A stretch of DNA of 30,111 nt from Pelargonium cotyledonis. Taxonomy: Eukaryota; Streptophyta; Magnoliopsida; Geraniales; Geraniaceae. The stretch covers positions 1 through 30,111 of the forward strand of contig JAYMTA010000384.1 of assembly GCA_036897625.1 (NCBI GenBank). The letters are read 5' to 3'. This document shows positions 1-12,570 of this stretch, one piece after another; positions within the stretch are counted from its first letter, which is position 1; each line of letters starts with the position of its first letter. The notes beneath the pieces were generated by a model. It was given only the letters and a program-made list of their open reading frames with translations, was not told the origin of the DNA and ran no database searches. The position numbers were made by a program, and so were the translations under genes.

Positions 1-88
1 ATTGGAAACACACTAAATTATCTTGTAATTCTTAATTTTTGCAAAAAAATGGAAACAAGACACTCATTTTGGGACGGAGTGAGTAGAT
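1..88. mobile_element. Stowaway-like MITE end (partial)
   Basis: Positions 67-85 read TTTTGGGACGGAGTGAGTA, a close match to the terminal inverted repeat of plant Stowaway MITEs (Tc1/mariner type, consensus CTCCCTCCGTCCCAAAA on the other strand), ending in TA, the usual target dinucleotide. Only this end is in the window; the body and other terminus would lie to the left. The element sits in what must be an intron of the neighbouring minus-strand kinase-subunit gene. Identification rests on the terminal motif alone. Confidence 0.6.
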
Positions 89-779
89 TTTTCCATAATT
101 TACTTCTTAAGAACTCCATGCCAAAATTATTGGTATGGCGTAGTCAGTTTTGCAAGTAAATAGCTGTAACTCGTCTCATTTTAAGCACTCTTTCTCCTAG
201 GACTTACAATGAAAAAGGATGAAGTGATTGAAAGTTGGATGATATTGATTAGGTGTGGTTTGGTTCCAGCTGACTAGAAAGAACCTAATCTAAGCTGCAC
301 AAAGGATATAGCTGTCTGCAAATGAGTTGTCACTCAGACAGGACATGAAGTCTGAGAAAAAACGGAGCGGATCATATTCTAAGAAACTATTCGCTAAATC
401 TAATCAATCAGTTGGGGTTCCTGATAATTTGGTGTACTTTCATTCATTAATGGGATTTTGAATGCACATGTGTAACAATATCAACAAGCTCTATATTGCA
501 ATCAGAGTGCAGTAATCTCCACCCACTTGTAACTTTGAGTTTGGCTTGTGGCCTTGATGATGTTCTACATGCACAGCCTATACAGACACACAGATGATTA
601 AGGTGCATTTCTTGGCAGCAGTCATTGGTTATACAGCCTCAAGCTCAATACTACATTACTAAATTCAAACCCATCTATTTTGCACCAACTTGCTGGATGG
701 TCAACCCTAGAGAACTGCAAAGAAAATAAAAGGTAAATAATATAGATGCAAGCCCGTGGAAATAGAGATGCTTGCTTAC
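89..779 (-). other. Intron of KINB1-like gene (3' exons off window)
   Basis: AT-rich non-coding sequence following the 5' splice site (GTAAGC on the minus strand, positions 779-774). I looked on the minus strand for the expected next exon, which in this family encodes a YVPE-type stretch and then the C-terminal complex-binding domain, and found none. The intron therefore continues past position 1. Confidence 0.7.
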
Positions 780-2857
780 ATTGACATCCAGAAGATTACA
801 AACATTGCCCACATCATCAGCTATGTACGGAAGATCTGGTATATATCTCCATTCACCGTCCACAATAAACTTGTAGTGGTATATACCTGATGGCAAGACC
901 AAGAGAACAGTGTGATCCTTACCAGATCTCTGCAGTGCCTTTCTGCAACCAGAAATAATAAAGTGTATCAACCTTTGTTCTTATCAAGGCTTTTCAGTCA
1001 TAACATTCTAGTAGTCATCGCTATATTTTTCCAAGACAATCCAGATATAAAGACAATATATGAAAATCTTCTATAAGGTGACCAAAGCTAACCTTGATGT
1101 CCAGTTGTCCCAAGATCCCTCCACAGCCACATCATTGCCACCATAGTTCCATGTTATCATGGTTGGAATTCCTGGCTCAGGAGCAATATCAACAGCTCCA
1201 ATTGGTTCGTTCTGCCACATTTGATTGAAAAGGGGAGGACCCTCATCTCTTTGAAGTGGAGCTATAGGAACCTGCAAAAACACAAATCAATGGACATGAA
1301 AGGCTGTCAAACAGTGTGACAACTCTTAGCTCATAAGCATGGCATCAGATTCTATTTTGTTTCCAGCAGTGATCATTTTAGTTCAATTTAAAGATTCCAT
1401 GGAAGCTTAACCCATCCATCAGATAAATACAATTGAAATATATGAAAAAGAAGAAGAATAAAAGTCTCAGAATTAGATTATTATTATTTCAATTTATCTA
1501 AGAAGACTCACTCTGCAGAGTCCTGGGATATGAAAATTCAGTGCAGAAGATTACAAAGAAAATAAAAGAACTGTCCCTTGACTATGAAATGGAAATTGAC
1601 GCAAACATAATGTACCTTTAGCTATCAAATTATCTATCTTAAACGGCAGCTTGATTTGATAATCACTAAAATTGAAGACAAATAACAGGATGCGCATTGC
1701 CTATTGTGGTCTCTAGTGGATGGTAGAGCGGCCAAGGGGGACAAAAGCAACAAACTAATCAACCTGACTCACTCCCTCTCCTAACAACTATTTATTTATC
1801 TGGTTCCCAGCCAAGACAGCCAACAAATAAAACAAGGTTATCAGGTATCAGATAGTCAAAAAGTTTGAACGGAGTTCCAAAATCAAAGACTGAGGGAGCT
1901 TGAATGGGGAGAGATTGTGAAATACATCCATGTAGAAGAAAGATTCACACCACATGATTTCAAAAAGGTTATAATAAACCAAACTAAAGGAGGATCCCTA
2001 AATACGGGAGCAAATAAGGGAATCACAATAGGCATGGTTATCTGGTAACATTCTAGAACAAAAATGCCACAGTAATCAGTGGAAGAAAGCAAAAAACTAT
2101 GGCCAAGTCTGGCAGAATCAGCCAAATGAATTGAATTATTCGACCCATACCAACCTTTCTTTGCCATAAATGAAGTTTTTATATTCTAAATTATCATTCC
2201 CAAAAATAAAATAAAAAACATAACATAATACACCCACTCAACAGACTTGAGCAACAATCTCTCAATTTCTAATCCAAGAAAAAAAAAAACTTTGGCTTTC
2301 TTAGTCTACAAGTAGAACCCACACTCTACCATCAATCACAAGTCACCGTCCTCACATTGCTAATAATTTATCTTCAACAGCATACAATCAGAATCAGGTG
2401 TCACAGTTCCGATGCTTGTTAAAGACAATGGCAATACTAAACAAGCACGAAGCTCAGACTTGCAAACAAGTGTGTAACTGAACAAATACTAAATGAGCAA
2501 CAAAAATATAATCTGCAAGCTGCTCTTCACACAAACAATATCAATGAAGATCAGTATACGACGATACAATATTCAGTGACAAAACCGGCCCAAACAATTT
2601 ATGATCGCCACACAACACAGAACCAAACCCAACCACTGATTAGTGAACAATACCTGCGGAGCAAACAAGATGGGAGATCGGGTGTGACCGGGGCTTTCCG
2701 GAGGACTATTGCCCATGGAATCGGAAGAAGCCACGTGGCTAGGGTGGAGCGAATTCGGCGGCGCGTAAAAGTCACGGACTCCTGAATCACCGTTTGATCT
2801 TCTGGAAAAATCGTCCTTCCCGTTCTCCACCTCTTCTCTACCGTTGGCGTTTCCCAT
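780..2857 (-). CDS. KINB1: SnRK1 kinase regulatory beta subunit, KINbeta1-like (3' end off window)
   Basis: Beta subunit of the plant SnRK1 (SNF1/AMPK-type) complex, which anchors and tunes the energy-sensing kinase. Three coding exons are visible: 2857-2654, 1271-1093 and 942-780, joining in frame to 182 residues. The start MGNANGREE has Gly2, a classic N-myristoylation signal that would tether the complex to membranes. Residues about 25-68 are Ser/Pro-rich and end in SPILFAPQ. A glycogen-binding-type CBM48 domain covers about residues 105-180, with [17 protein letters not shown] and [19 protein letters not shown] holding its conserved tryptophans. The C-terminal domain (about 100 residues) that binds the kinase and gamma subunits lies beyond the left edge. 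An upstream frame to 2944 exists, but the conserved MGN start favours 2857. [17 protein letters not shown] points to KINbeta1 rather than KINbeta2. Confidence 0.95.
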
Positions 2858-3110
2858 CCCCAAAGACCTCCTCAGACAGATCTGATACTCAAATCTGAAA
2901 TACAACGACCAAAGCCACCGGTAGAGGAAGATCGGAGACGACAATGAAGTGTAGGGAGAGAGAGAGAGAGAGAGAGAGAGGAGTGCAGTGCGAGCTGAAG
3001 CAGCAGCAGCAGCGAAGATGGAAATGGCGATGGTGGGTTAGCGTGAACGACACTCGTTTTGGGATTTAATTACGAGCATTGACACTCACTACCGCGAAAC
3101 GATCGATCAA
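2858..3110 (-). promoter_or_regulatory. KINB1-like 5' leader and proximal promoter with (GA)n
   Basis: Immediately upstream of the KINB1-like ATG. It contains a GA microsatellite (about 2955-2981, read as CT repeats in the mRNA sense) and a short CAG/GCA run (about 2998-3014). CT/GA repeats are common in plant leaders and core promoters and can be bound by BPC/GAGA-binding factors; that role is inferred. No clear TATA box was identified. Confidence 0.5.
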
Positions 3111-3628
3111 AATATAACACTAGACACGCATCGTACTTAAATTTGAGGGGTAATTATTGTTTAAACTTTACGGTAAGCTTTCATTTCAGTTTATGTTATT
3201 GAATTAACTTTTATAATTATTTATTATTTTATGTTTTTTACACTTTTACCCGTTATTGACTTTGTTAGTGGAGTATCAAAAAACCTATTTACTCTTATGA
3301 ACAGAACATGAATCGTTCCTCTTTCTTATATTCGTTACAAAAAATTCAAACTTTTCTCTATCCAACGTCTTCTTCAAACCTAAAATTGGTAACTTTATCT
3401 CTAAACTTTTTGAGATTTGGAGAAATTTGGAGTTGTTGAGTTGGGAAGGAGTTGAAGACCGATTAACAAGGTTGAACAACAACCTTTAGCCAACGATTTC
3501 TTTCGTTTGCTAAGAGAAAAGTGTTTTGTGTTTAAGTTTCGATTTAGTCTAGCGATTGGGTTCAACAAAGATTACTTTAAGGTTTATCTGTTAGTTATAG
3601 GTGTAATTTTGTGCATATAACAGGAGCA
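3111..3628. other. AT-rich intergenic DNA, possible transposon edge
   Basis: No gene seen. The stretch 3150-3280, with GGGGTAATTATTG early on and TTTTACCCGTTATTGAC later, has the style of repeated edges often seen on plant DNA transposons and lies just before a transposase relic. No matching inverted terminus was found on the far side. Confidence 0.3.
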
Positions 3629-3951
3629 ATGAACCGTAACTTGAAGAATTTCTCGGCAAATCAGATTCAAGTCATGGTAGAAGCTGGCTATGACCTTGAT
3701 GATCCTGATATAGTCTACCTTAAGGTTTTAGACTATATGCACATGTTGGTAACTAGTTTCATTGAATTTGCAGGATCTTGTAGAGGTCTTCAACGAATCT
3801 TATCCCATTGATGAGCACCATTATTATATGAGACACCTCTACAATCACCAAGGTCAAAAGTGATGAGTTGAAGACTTTGTTGTGGAATTGTGTTAAGGCA
3901 GTAAACCAGACTATGTATGAAAGGGAGACGGAGGAACTCAAGAAAACTTTG
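3629..3951 (+). pseudogene. Mutator-like (MULE) transposase relic
   Basis: The stretch 3774-3951 reads DLVEVFNESYPIDEHHYYM then RHLYNHQGQK, two stops, and, after a +1 shift, DELKTLLWNCVKAVNQTMY followed by ERETEELKKT. This matches in pattern the transposase core of plant MULEs (a VFP..EH..C.RHLYNNF block followed by LK..LW.AA......F...M..LK), although the usual Cys before RHLYN is Met here. An upstream ATG-initiated stretch (3629-3724, MNRNLKNFSANQIQVMVEA) leads into it, separated by 49 bp with GT...AG ends that is too short to be a normal plant intron. The catalytic DDE region, the SWIM finger and the termini are not visible, so it is a dead fragment. The family call rests on one block. Confidence 0.55.
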
Positions 3952-5320
3952 TGCTTTTTATTTGGCTTGATTTGATATATTCCAGATAGGGAATCTGTTT
4001 TTTTTTTTTTGTTTTTTTTTGTTTGTTTAGATTGGGACATGGATGATGTTTGGACAAAAAGAATCTGATTTTTATTGTCTTGTCAAAATAACTGGTGGGA
4101 CTTGAAGAAATGATAAGAAGATGGCAATTTTGTTTATTTCTCCAAAAAAAAATTCATCTTATGCAATGGAGTTATGCATGTGTTTGTTGTTTTAGTTAAA
4201 TTCATTGTTGTATTTTTTGTCCCGATTTTACTAATTCAAACATAATTATCAATCCTTAACTTCAATCCAAATTTCACTATCTATACATAAACTCAAGTTC
4301 GACAAATCAAATGAACAATCTCATTTCAGATGAAGGGGTATTATATTTCAACAAACTCAATTTTTTTTATACACAATCATCCATATGCATAATACAATAT
4401 AAAAATTACAATAAACAGAAGAAAAATGGAACACTTTACATGTTCGAGTTTTCCCAAGTTTTAGCTTGATCTCCATCTTCTATGCACTATGAGTACACCT
4501 CAATCTCCTTGGCCTCAACAACTTTGCCTTCGACATTCTATTCTCCTCCAAAAGTACTTCATTTTGCTCATTCGATTTGTCACAAATTGTTTCCAAATGC
4601 CTAATTTTTTCAAATAGTACATGAAACTTTATTTTTCCATACAAACATGCTTTTGAATCAGTCAACTCAAAGAATCCACGTTTGAAGTTTTTCTACAACA
4701 CATCACCAATCAGTATCAGATGCAAAACCCAATTTGAAGTTAGGGTTCTTCAATCCAGAAATTCAGAAATTGGATTTTGCATGATTTTGGCTTAGTTGTT
4801 CCCGCTTTTCATTTTGGGCAGATAGGTTGGTTTCTCGGGATAAACCAATGTTGTTGGAGCTTCCCGAGAAGGCCTTACTACTAGCGACAGTCTTTTCTAG
4901 GACTATGTTAGGAAACTTCTTTGAGTATGTTACAACACATGAAGAAGAGAGTATAATTTTATCATATTACTCGGCAAATTAGACAAGAATAAAAATGAAA
5001 GCGACAAAGACGACCCAAAAAAGAGTTGAGCTTATATCCCTATTTCCAATAGGTTCTTATCCTATCTCATGTCTTCACTCATCTATCCTTTTCTCAACTC
5101 TTTTGCATACCATCCTAAATTAGTAAACATATGAAAATAAAAATGAAAATATCATCAAACTTGTGTTCTTATATTTACAAGACAATAGTATCATTGATAC
5201 GAGCTAAAAACTAGTTTGCTGCACAATTGTTAGCTAGTAATTATGATTACATTAAGATGATTATGTGACCTGAATCATAGTATATGCATCTGATGACAGA
5301 AACTGGTGGTGCTGTTTGAT
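3952..5320. other. Intergenic DNA with decayed coding-like fragment
   Basis: No intact gene. On the minus strand a 4665-4480 reading frame (MTDSKACLYGKIKFHVLFEK, then a Glu/Lys-rich helix ending LLEENRMSKAKL) is preceded in frame by FKRGFFEL. This vaguely recalls the end of plant GRF-type zinc-finger proteins (CGFFEW plus a coiled coil), but the zinc ligands are gone. Positions 5160-5320 are probably the 3' UTR of the ZIFL gene. The rest is AT-rich with no recognisable content. Confidence 0.35.
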
Positions 5321-8300
5321 TCAAATAATGTTTGGCACTGCCAGAAAAGGCTTGAAAGCCAGCAGCAACCCGATCAGTTGGATCACATTTAGCACAAAGA
5401 AAACCATCTGATCACCTGCACGTATAGTGCCATTTTCCATTTAGCCATGATCGATAATCATGCAACTCTATCGTCTATGATGATCCAAATCTAATTTGTA
5501 GCATGTAAAGACGTACGCACCTGGGAGGAATACGGCAACTTGTCGTTTCTGTGCCCAAGAAAAGCTGCATGCATACCAATAATGAAGACAAAATTAATAC
5601 ATAACACACCAAGTATATGCCCTAAGTACACAAGACAAGGATATGTGATTTGTAGGCATTCCTTAGTCCTCTTCTGAATCGTTAGGACAACAGACGAACC
5701 AGATTTTGATGATTATAATGTAGGCCGGCAAAGGTGTGAGAACCCTTGTAATATAATATTCTAGGCCGGTTTTTAATGTTCTAAATCATCTATCACCATC
5801 AGCATCAAATCTTAGACCATTTTCCTCAAAGCTTGCATACCACCGAATCATACTGATTACCCGATACTCAAGAATACAAAGAGACCTGAAATGCAGGTAC
5901 AAACTAAAAGAACCATGCAATGTACTTACAGAGCACCCCCTCCAGCCGGGCCAAATGACTTGAAAACAGACATTGCGGTCATAGAAATGCCATTTGCAGC
6001 TCCTCTCTGATGTTGGGGCTATAGTAGCCGCAGCAGATTATTAGATAAATCTATTTTAACCAGAAAACTATATGCTGAATTAGAAGTAAAATGAGCTCAG
6101 AACCAAGATTAAGATCGGGAGCTCACCACGGCATTGTTCTGCAATATAAATAATCCAGTGACTAGGGACACCTGTATGGAGTTGAAGGCATTTGGAAAAA
6201 TCATATTTCCTCCTAATATGTTATAAATGCATTTAGGCCGATAAACATAGATGGTGAATACACTTACGGAGAGAGTGTTCCTTAACATAGATGCTGAATT
6301 TACTACTAAATGGAGGGTTAGCCCTGAAAGCATAGATATATATGGGAAACTTGATAGCAATGGAATTGATATGGCCTGAAAAGAAGGATATCAAATGATT
6401 ATTATTTTGCAGACCTTTTCAACTTGAAAATAAGAAAATAAGGGGCATATCAAACTGTACCGCTGCAAGCCGTGTTACCATAATTGGCCCAAGGATCTTC
6501 TCTACTGGTGGATATAAGAAAAGTTGAAATAGTAGAAGGCCAGCCCCTGAAAATACAAAAGCAAAGCCAAAACTTCAGTTGATGTTTCCAAGATGATGCT
6601 GAAGATACATATTGTCCCTGCATGCACAGGTCTACATCACTTTGTTATTGATCAACAAATTTGGAATGTCAACGATGCTTTGCAGAACTTTTTTGCAAAG
6701 GATATAAGCATGAGGACCTGATATTGCTAAAACTTCACCAACTTCTTGTGATGAAAAGCTTAGCCCACCGTACTTCTTATCACTAACTGCCCACAAAGAG
6801 AAAATCTGCCATAAATTGGAAGATGGTTAGTTGGAACAAATTGGATAAAGAGTTGTCAACAAATGTGTTTAGCGAGAAGCAAATATAATCTTGGGACTAA
6901 AGAGTAAATGCTTTGGCGGAAATAACTCACTTCTGTATATGCTATCTCTTGAAGTGAGAAAACACAATATACCATAATTGTAGACATTAACGGCCAATTC
7001 TTTAAGAGATTTGCTTTACTGGGTGATGTCTTCTGATAAACTTTTGTGATATCTTCTTTCTCGCTAGATAAATCTGAAGCAGCTTCTAACACATCAGATG
7101 GATCATATCGTTCATTTACCTTTTCACTATGAGTGTGCAGCGACTCCTGAAGTGCAATAGATATATCAATAAAACCACTTAACTTCTTTTTGGCAAGAAT
7201 ATGAAAAATAACCAAGTTAATGCCATGGAACTGCAACAGTCTAGTACAGCTAGCTGGAAAGCAAAATATATAACACTGTAGGCATGTACAACCAAAAACA
7301 TGAATTCAATAATAATGTATATTTTATTTTTCAATTTTCTTGAGAGCTGAGAAGCTCCATCTGATGGGAGTGAGTTCAGATTATGTGTTTACGTGTATAA
7401 AACTGAAGCTATTCAAAGAAAGATGAACCGAAAGCAAAAACAAATAGAACAAAAGTAATGTGTACCTTCCTAGTTGAAGCAAATTACTAAGTGAAAATGG
7501 TCTACTGCGTGATCACATAAAAGTAGAACGATGAGAACAATATAAGACATGATGCACAAGCTCATCCCAGACACAGTCAGCTTTGTAATCTTAGGTAATG
7601 AAACTAGTCAATTTACCGCGAATCAGATCAATACCATTCTACCGAAAGTAATTAAAATGGTAAAGTTATGCAGCTTTTTAACTTTACTCTAGTTTTAGTA
7701 ATGTGTAATATTTTAACTTCCCAAAAGTCCACCCTATTAATCAGTGGATAAGCAGTGGCCACTACATGTCAAGCTACATAGGATACCCTTATTCGTAAGT
7801 TACATACATGACAGTAATATAATTCTTGAAACTTACAGGAAGCCACCAACAAGCAATACATACTCCCACACCATAAAAGGATATTAAAAGACATGGTAAG
7901 AAGTACGGGAACCTGCAAGCATGAAAGCACCAATTGACACAGAATCACAAACAAAAAAAAAAAAACTAAAAAAACTACCAAAAGGAGTAAAAGACTACCT
8001 CGCAAATATAGAGCTCTCAGTAAAAACTTTAGGGTATTTCTCTGCAGGCTAATGTCAAATAGATGAGAGAAGTCAAATTAATAATGGAAACACTAATTGA
8101 ACATAGAAATGAGAAATCATGAGAAAGTACAAAAGGATAAAAAAAACACTTGACCAAGATTGTAAGATACAATCTTTAAACACTTGTGATAGACTGCAAA
8201 TGCAAATTACAAAGAAAGATAACAAGGCCATTCTTTTTTCAGTATTTGCTGCACAGAGCATAAATGTCAAATACTATAACAGAAAGCACTATAGCACATA

Positions 8301-11300
8301 TGTTATTCACACCCAAAATTCTCTCTGACTCAATTGCAACACATAACAACACTGTTATCTCAAAACTAGGATCTATGTAGTATTTGCTTTGCATCATATC
8401 ACTGTATCAGAGAGAGCTAAGAAAACATTGAGTCAATTTGGAAAATAATCATAACTTCTGGAGTTGTCTTGTTATGAAACAAAGCATTTCAGGAACCATC
8501 ATTGACTAGCAATGATTAAGAACACTTCAAGAATATCTTTTGCCTAACAGGTTGGAAAATTACAGTACATTACTTAAGTAAGAAACACCTCAAAGATTGT
8601 TGGAACTTGAAAGAGTTAAAGATTCCATATTCCCCAAAATTGTATACTATAAACTTCTAACAAAGTATAGCTCAACTTGGCCTTTATTTTGAGAGATATC
8701 AAGCAAATAGTATCAAAGAAGAGAGTATTTTCTCTTTCATCTTCTCATGATTCCATTTTATGGACCAAAGTAGCACCAACCTTTGTGTGTTAAGGTAACA
8801 ACTCCGTTTCCGAAAAAAAAAAGATATCCCAAAGTCTCCATTTTCATATTTAGTTCGGTAAATCCATAAATTATTTTCAACAACTGTTACAAAATCTAAG
8901 GATTAATGGACTACAAGTAACACAACCAAATTTCGTAAAGAATAGGTAAATTCTGTAACCCACATCCACATGTGCGTTCGCGAGTTCTTAATAACTTTGA
9001 CAGACATGACCAAACCAATGCAATTTATAATCTATCATCCGAGTAAAAAATACACATGCTCATGGTTTTCCAGAGCATATGAAATGCATATAGTATACAA
9101 CTGTACTATAAGGGACAAAACAAAACTGCTTAAGTCTTCATGAGCATATACAAACAGACGCGTTGTCATAAAAAAATCAACAACAAAAAAAAAACATTAA
9201 TACCTGTGCAAACAAACCTCCAATAGCAGGACCAATTATCATTCCTATGCCTCGCGATGTACTAACCTGAAATACAATTTTAATACTAATGTCTGATCTA
9301 GAGAAAGAAGGAAAAAGGTCACAGTTCTTACAACTGATAGTGCCAAAGAACGATGCTCTTCTCTGCAGACTTCAGAAGCATATGCCTTGTGAAGTAAAAT
9401 ATTTAAGCTGGGAATAGTCAGTTAATTAACAGCATTAAATTGCTACATATTAAATTAGCTTTCTATATGAATGAGTCGGTACATGCATGCACAGCAATGA
9501 ATACACTTGCTAAGCATACCCTTATTGTGCCCAGTAGACTATTGAAACATCCAAGAAGAAACCTCATAGCAAGTGCCATCCAGAAACTGGTACTGAGGCC
9601 AAAGAGAGTGTTTAATACAACCCTGAAACCATAATTACAATTAGAGAATTAATTACAAGAAAAGGCATCTAATTGGTCCTAGTTTTTTTTTTTTTTTGGT
9701 TCATCTAATGGGAGTTGGGAACGGAAGTAAAATAATGCTGCTAACACTGAAAATGTTCCAATCAATATCACAGGTTTTCGCCCATATCGATCAGCAATCA
9801 CCCCCCAAAGAACAGACGTCAAGGCTCTTCCAACCATAAAAGAAGATCCTAGGAAAATAAAAGTGATACTGTTTTACATTTAAAACCAATAACTGAATCT
9901 TAAGAGTAGAAGAAAAGCAATTAGGGTAGTGTTAGCTCAATCCATTACCCACAAATCCTGCATAGAAACCTATGTCTTCCTCTGTCTTTGCAATGTGAAA
10001 ATCCCTTATCTGAACCAACAGTTGATAAAGACATCACGAAAAAATAACAAGACCAAATTTCACTGCTTCAGTGAAATGAAAACACAAGCAATGAGTTGTA
10101 AAGAATGAAAATGAATAACATGAAGCCCATAAATAATTTATCAAACTTGTAACTCATCAGACTAATATTTTGGATCATTTCCAGATTTGGAATCTATGCT
10201 ATGCTGTCTACTGTAAAAATAATGTTTACTAATTAAAAGCAGTGGGGCAGAGTGGATAGTTATTGTCAAGCATACACATAAGCAAAATACCAATCAAATG
10301 GTAAAAAATTAAAAGTTACAGAAAATTTATTATTAGAGTGGTAATAAAACTATATAGCATGCTATGTAGAAAATAGAATGGTAGACATAGAAGTAGTGAA
10401 CAAACCAGAGAGACAGGTTATTTCAAGTTGGGGTTTAAGTCATTCAGAAAACTAGTTCAGTCATGACTTTTTTTCTATTTGGAAAAAACTTCCCATTTAG
10501 AGTAGGTAACAGCCTAAAATCAAACACCATCAAGCACATAAGTACTAAGCAGTGGCATTGACATGAAATAAGGCTTATGAAAAAATCATGCTATGTGTCT
10601 CTTCATTAGTATAATTAAATAACAATAGTTTTCTCAACAGTTAGTACACGTACCATGAAGTACAGAAATGGAAATAGTGACGATATTGGCAAGGCTGAAA
10701 ATGTATGACATCAAAATAAACGAATGTCAGAGCATTGCAAATAAAAGAAAGCCATTTAAAAAGAGGTATTCATTAAGTATAATGTAAGGTAGCATTTTCA
10801 TCCTCTCAATTGCATAACTGATTGATACAACATTGAATAGAGCAACGTATAAGAAATCTAATCAAATTCATTGTTTAATAAGTCCACAATCATTCACACA
10901 TCTTAGTAATACTCATATGTTTCAACACATAGCATTGCTTAAACTAAAAACTGCACAACATCACTGCTTTAGCTACAGCTCACTCTTTGTTCCCTATAGC
11001 TGGGCTTGCAGGTCTAAAACCGGACCGGACTAAAGGCTGAAGTTAAAATGTAATTCGGCTAAGTAGCGTGTTGGAAAAAGTTAAAATTCATATTTAGACT
11101 GAACTACACCTAACCGCACAAAAAACGAACTTGTATGTACATTTAAAAAAACTAAATAATAATAATAAGTAAATTTTAAAAAGAAAGAAATTTAAAATTT
11201 GATAGGAACTTAAATGTTCAAAATAAATAAAATATGTTCCAAAACTAAAATTATAGTAGCAAATTTGAGGGAAAATAAATTCAAATTAGATATAATAGGT

Positions 11301-12570
11301 TCGTGTCTGAGTTTGAACCTAACCAGATTGAAACTCAAAAATGAAAAACATTTGGACTGGGGACAAAATAGAATCTACTCACACTGAACTTAGGTTGAAC
11401 CAGCAATCAAATTAAACTTTAATGCATACCGATTAATTGTGGCTCAATCCTCAATTAAAAAAATACATTTTTTTTTGTTTTAGTACAGTCAAGTTCGATT
11501 TATGGTCCAACCCTAAATTAAGCCGACCAAAAAAAATATTTAAATTATTCGGTTTAGTTTGGCCCAAATATGGGCCTGAAACTAATTAAATTAAAAAATA
11601 ATAATTTAATTTTGTATTGTCTAACTATTTTTTTTTGTAATTTCATTTATTTTAATAATTTTTGGTGTATTCTGCCATCCGTAAATTTTATTTACATATT
11701 TATTTTGTTGTTCGGTCCAATATAGTCTGGTCTGGTGGAGTCTGGACTGATGTGCCAGAGAATAGAAATGAAAAGATAAAGTAGTCTTAAATTAGGAAAA
11801 TGAATGATTCATCTACCCCTTGGTACATGTATTTTACATATATTCTTTCACATCGATAAATGTTTGAAAATTCAATTGTGTCTACTTAAACAATGGTTTA
11901 CTTGCATGCATTCTTTCGCTTGTGTAAATATATAGAAACCCACAAATAAATGTTTGGAAATTCAATTGTCTACTTAAAATTTGTCGTACTCGCAAGTTGT
12001 TTTCCGCACCAATAAATGCATGCAAATTTACTTATGAATGTCTGAAAATAATTTACATAAAAAAAAATACATGAATCAAAGGCTGCATGCCCAATCATCT
12101 TCTTTTAGTTTAAGTTGTCCAAAAATAATCTTTTTATAAAGTTAGCTGTGTATAAATACTCATAGTATACCTACAATAAATCCGTTACGACATGCGCCTT
12201 ATGATACACGAGGAATTAAACAACACTAATTCAGTCCATGTTATTTCATCATCATGTAATAGATAAAATCATCCCAATGAACTTAGTAACTCAATCCTTC
12301 ATCAAATTGGACAAGACCTCTAATGAAAACAAGATTATGATACTATATTCACAGACACAAACAACAAACATAGTACAGTACAAACTAAGAAGTGAAGAGT
12401 AGAGACTGACCAGTACAAAGTGAGACAATCCAAATATAGGACAAGTTCTTGTACGGAACACCTCTCTGTTCTTCCTTCAACCTCTCAATCCTACACCCAG
12501 CGCACTTCTCCCAGTATCTCTTCTCCACCAATCTCTCTCTGCTCTCACTTTCACTTTCAATTTCGGCCAT
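5321..12570 (-). CDS. ZIFL: ZIFL major facilitator transporter, 17 exons
   Basis: Zinc-induced-facilitator-like member of the major facilitator superfamily, a 12-helix membrane transporter. Characterised relatives act at the tonoplast or plasma membrane in zinc/nicotianamine, potassium or auxin-related transport; the substrate cannot be read from sequence. Exons: 12570-12411, 10694-10654, 10009-9949, 9848-9746, 9622-9520, 9385-9332, 9266-9204, 8048-7999, 7912-7837, 7146-6931, 6805-6718, 6546-6461, 6375-6268, 6171-6127, 6018-5930, 5564-5521, 5415-5321. They join without a frame break to 493 residues, the usual family length. The N-terminus has the family Cys motif WEKCAGC. MFS motif A is [12 protein letters not shown] (about residue 105). 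Antiporter motif C is [16 protein letters not shown] (about residue 176). A hydrophilic loop (about residues 238-290) separates the two six-helix halves, and the protein ends [11 protein letters not shown]. Intron 1 is about 1.7 kb. The exon 4 donor was set at 9746 because only that gives [10 protein letters not shown] across the junction. Confidence 0.95.
10695..12410 (-). other. Long first intron of ZIFL with repeat-like content
   Basis: AT-rich intron of 1.7 kb between exon 1 (ending LCT plus one base) and exon 2 ([13 protein letters not shown]). Positions about 11010-11760 contain scattered pyrimidine-purine phrases such as ACCGGACCGGAC and GGTCCAATATAGTCTGG, typical of decayed plant repeats. 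No open reading frame or element ends could be assigned. Confidence 0.5.

Noticed and set aside
1883..2167. Minus-strand 94-aa frame in KINB1-like intron 1
   Set aside because: Exons 1 and 2 join exactly (FAPQ to VPIAPLQ) without it, and it has no recognisable domain.
9744..9748. ZIFL exon 4 donor at 9747/9746 (after TTTTCA)
   Set aside because: It leaves exon 5 out of frame; the GT two bases further on restores [10 protein letters not shown] and keeps phase to the end.
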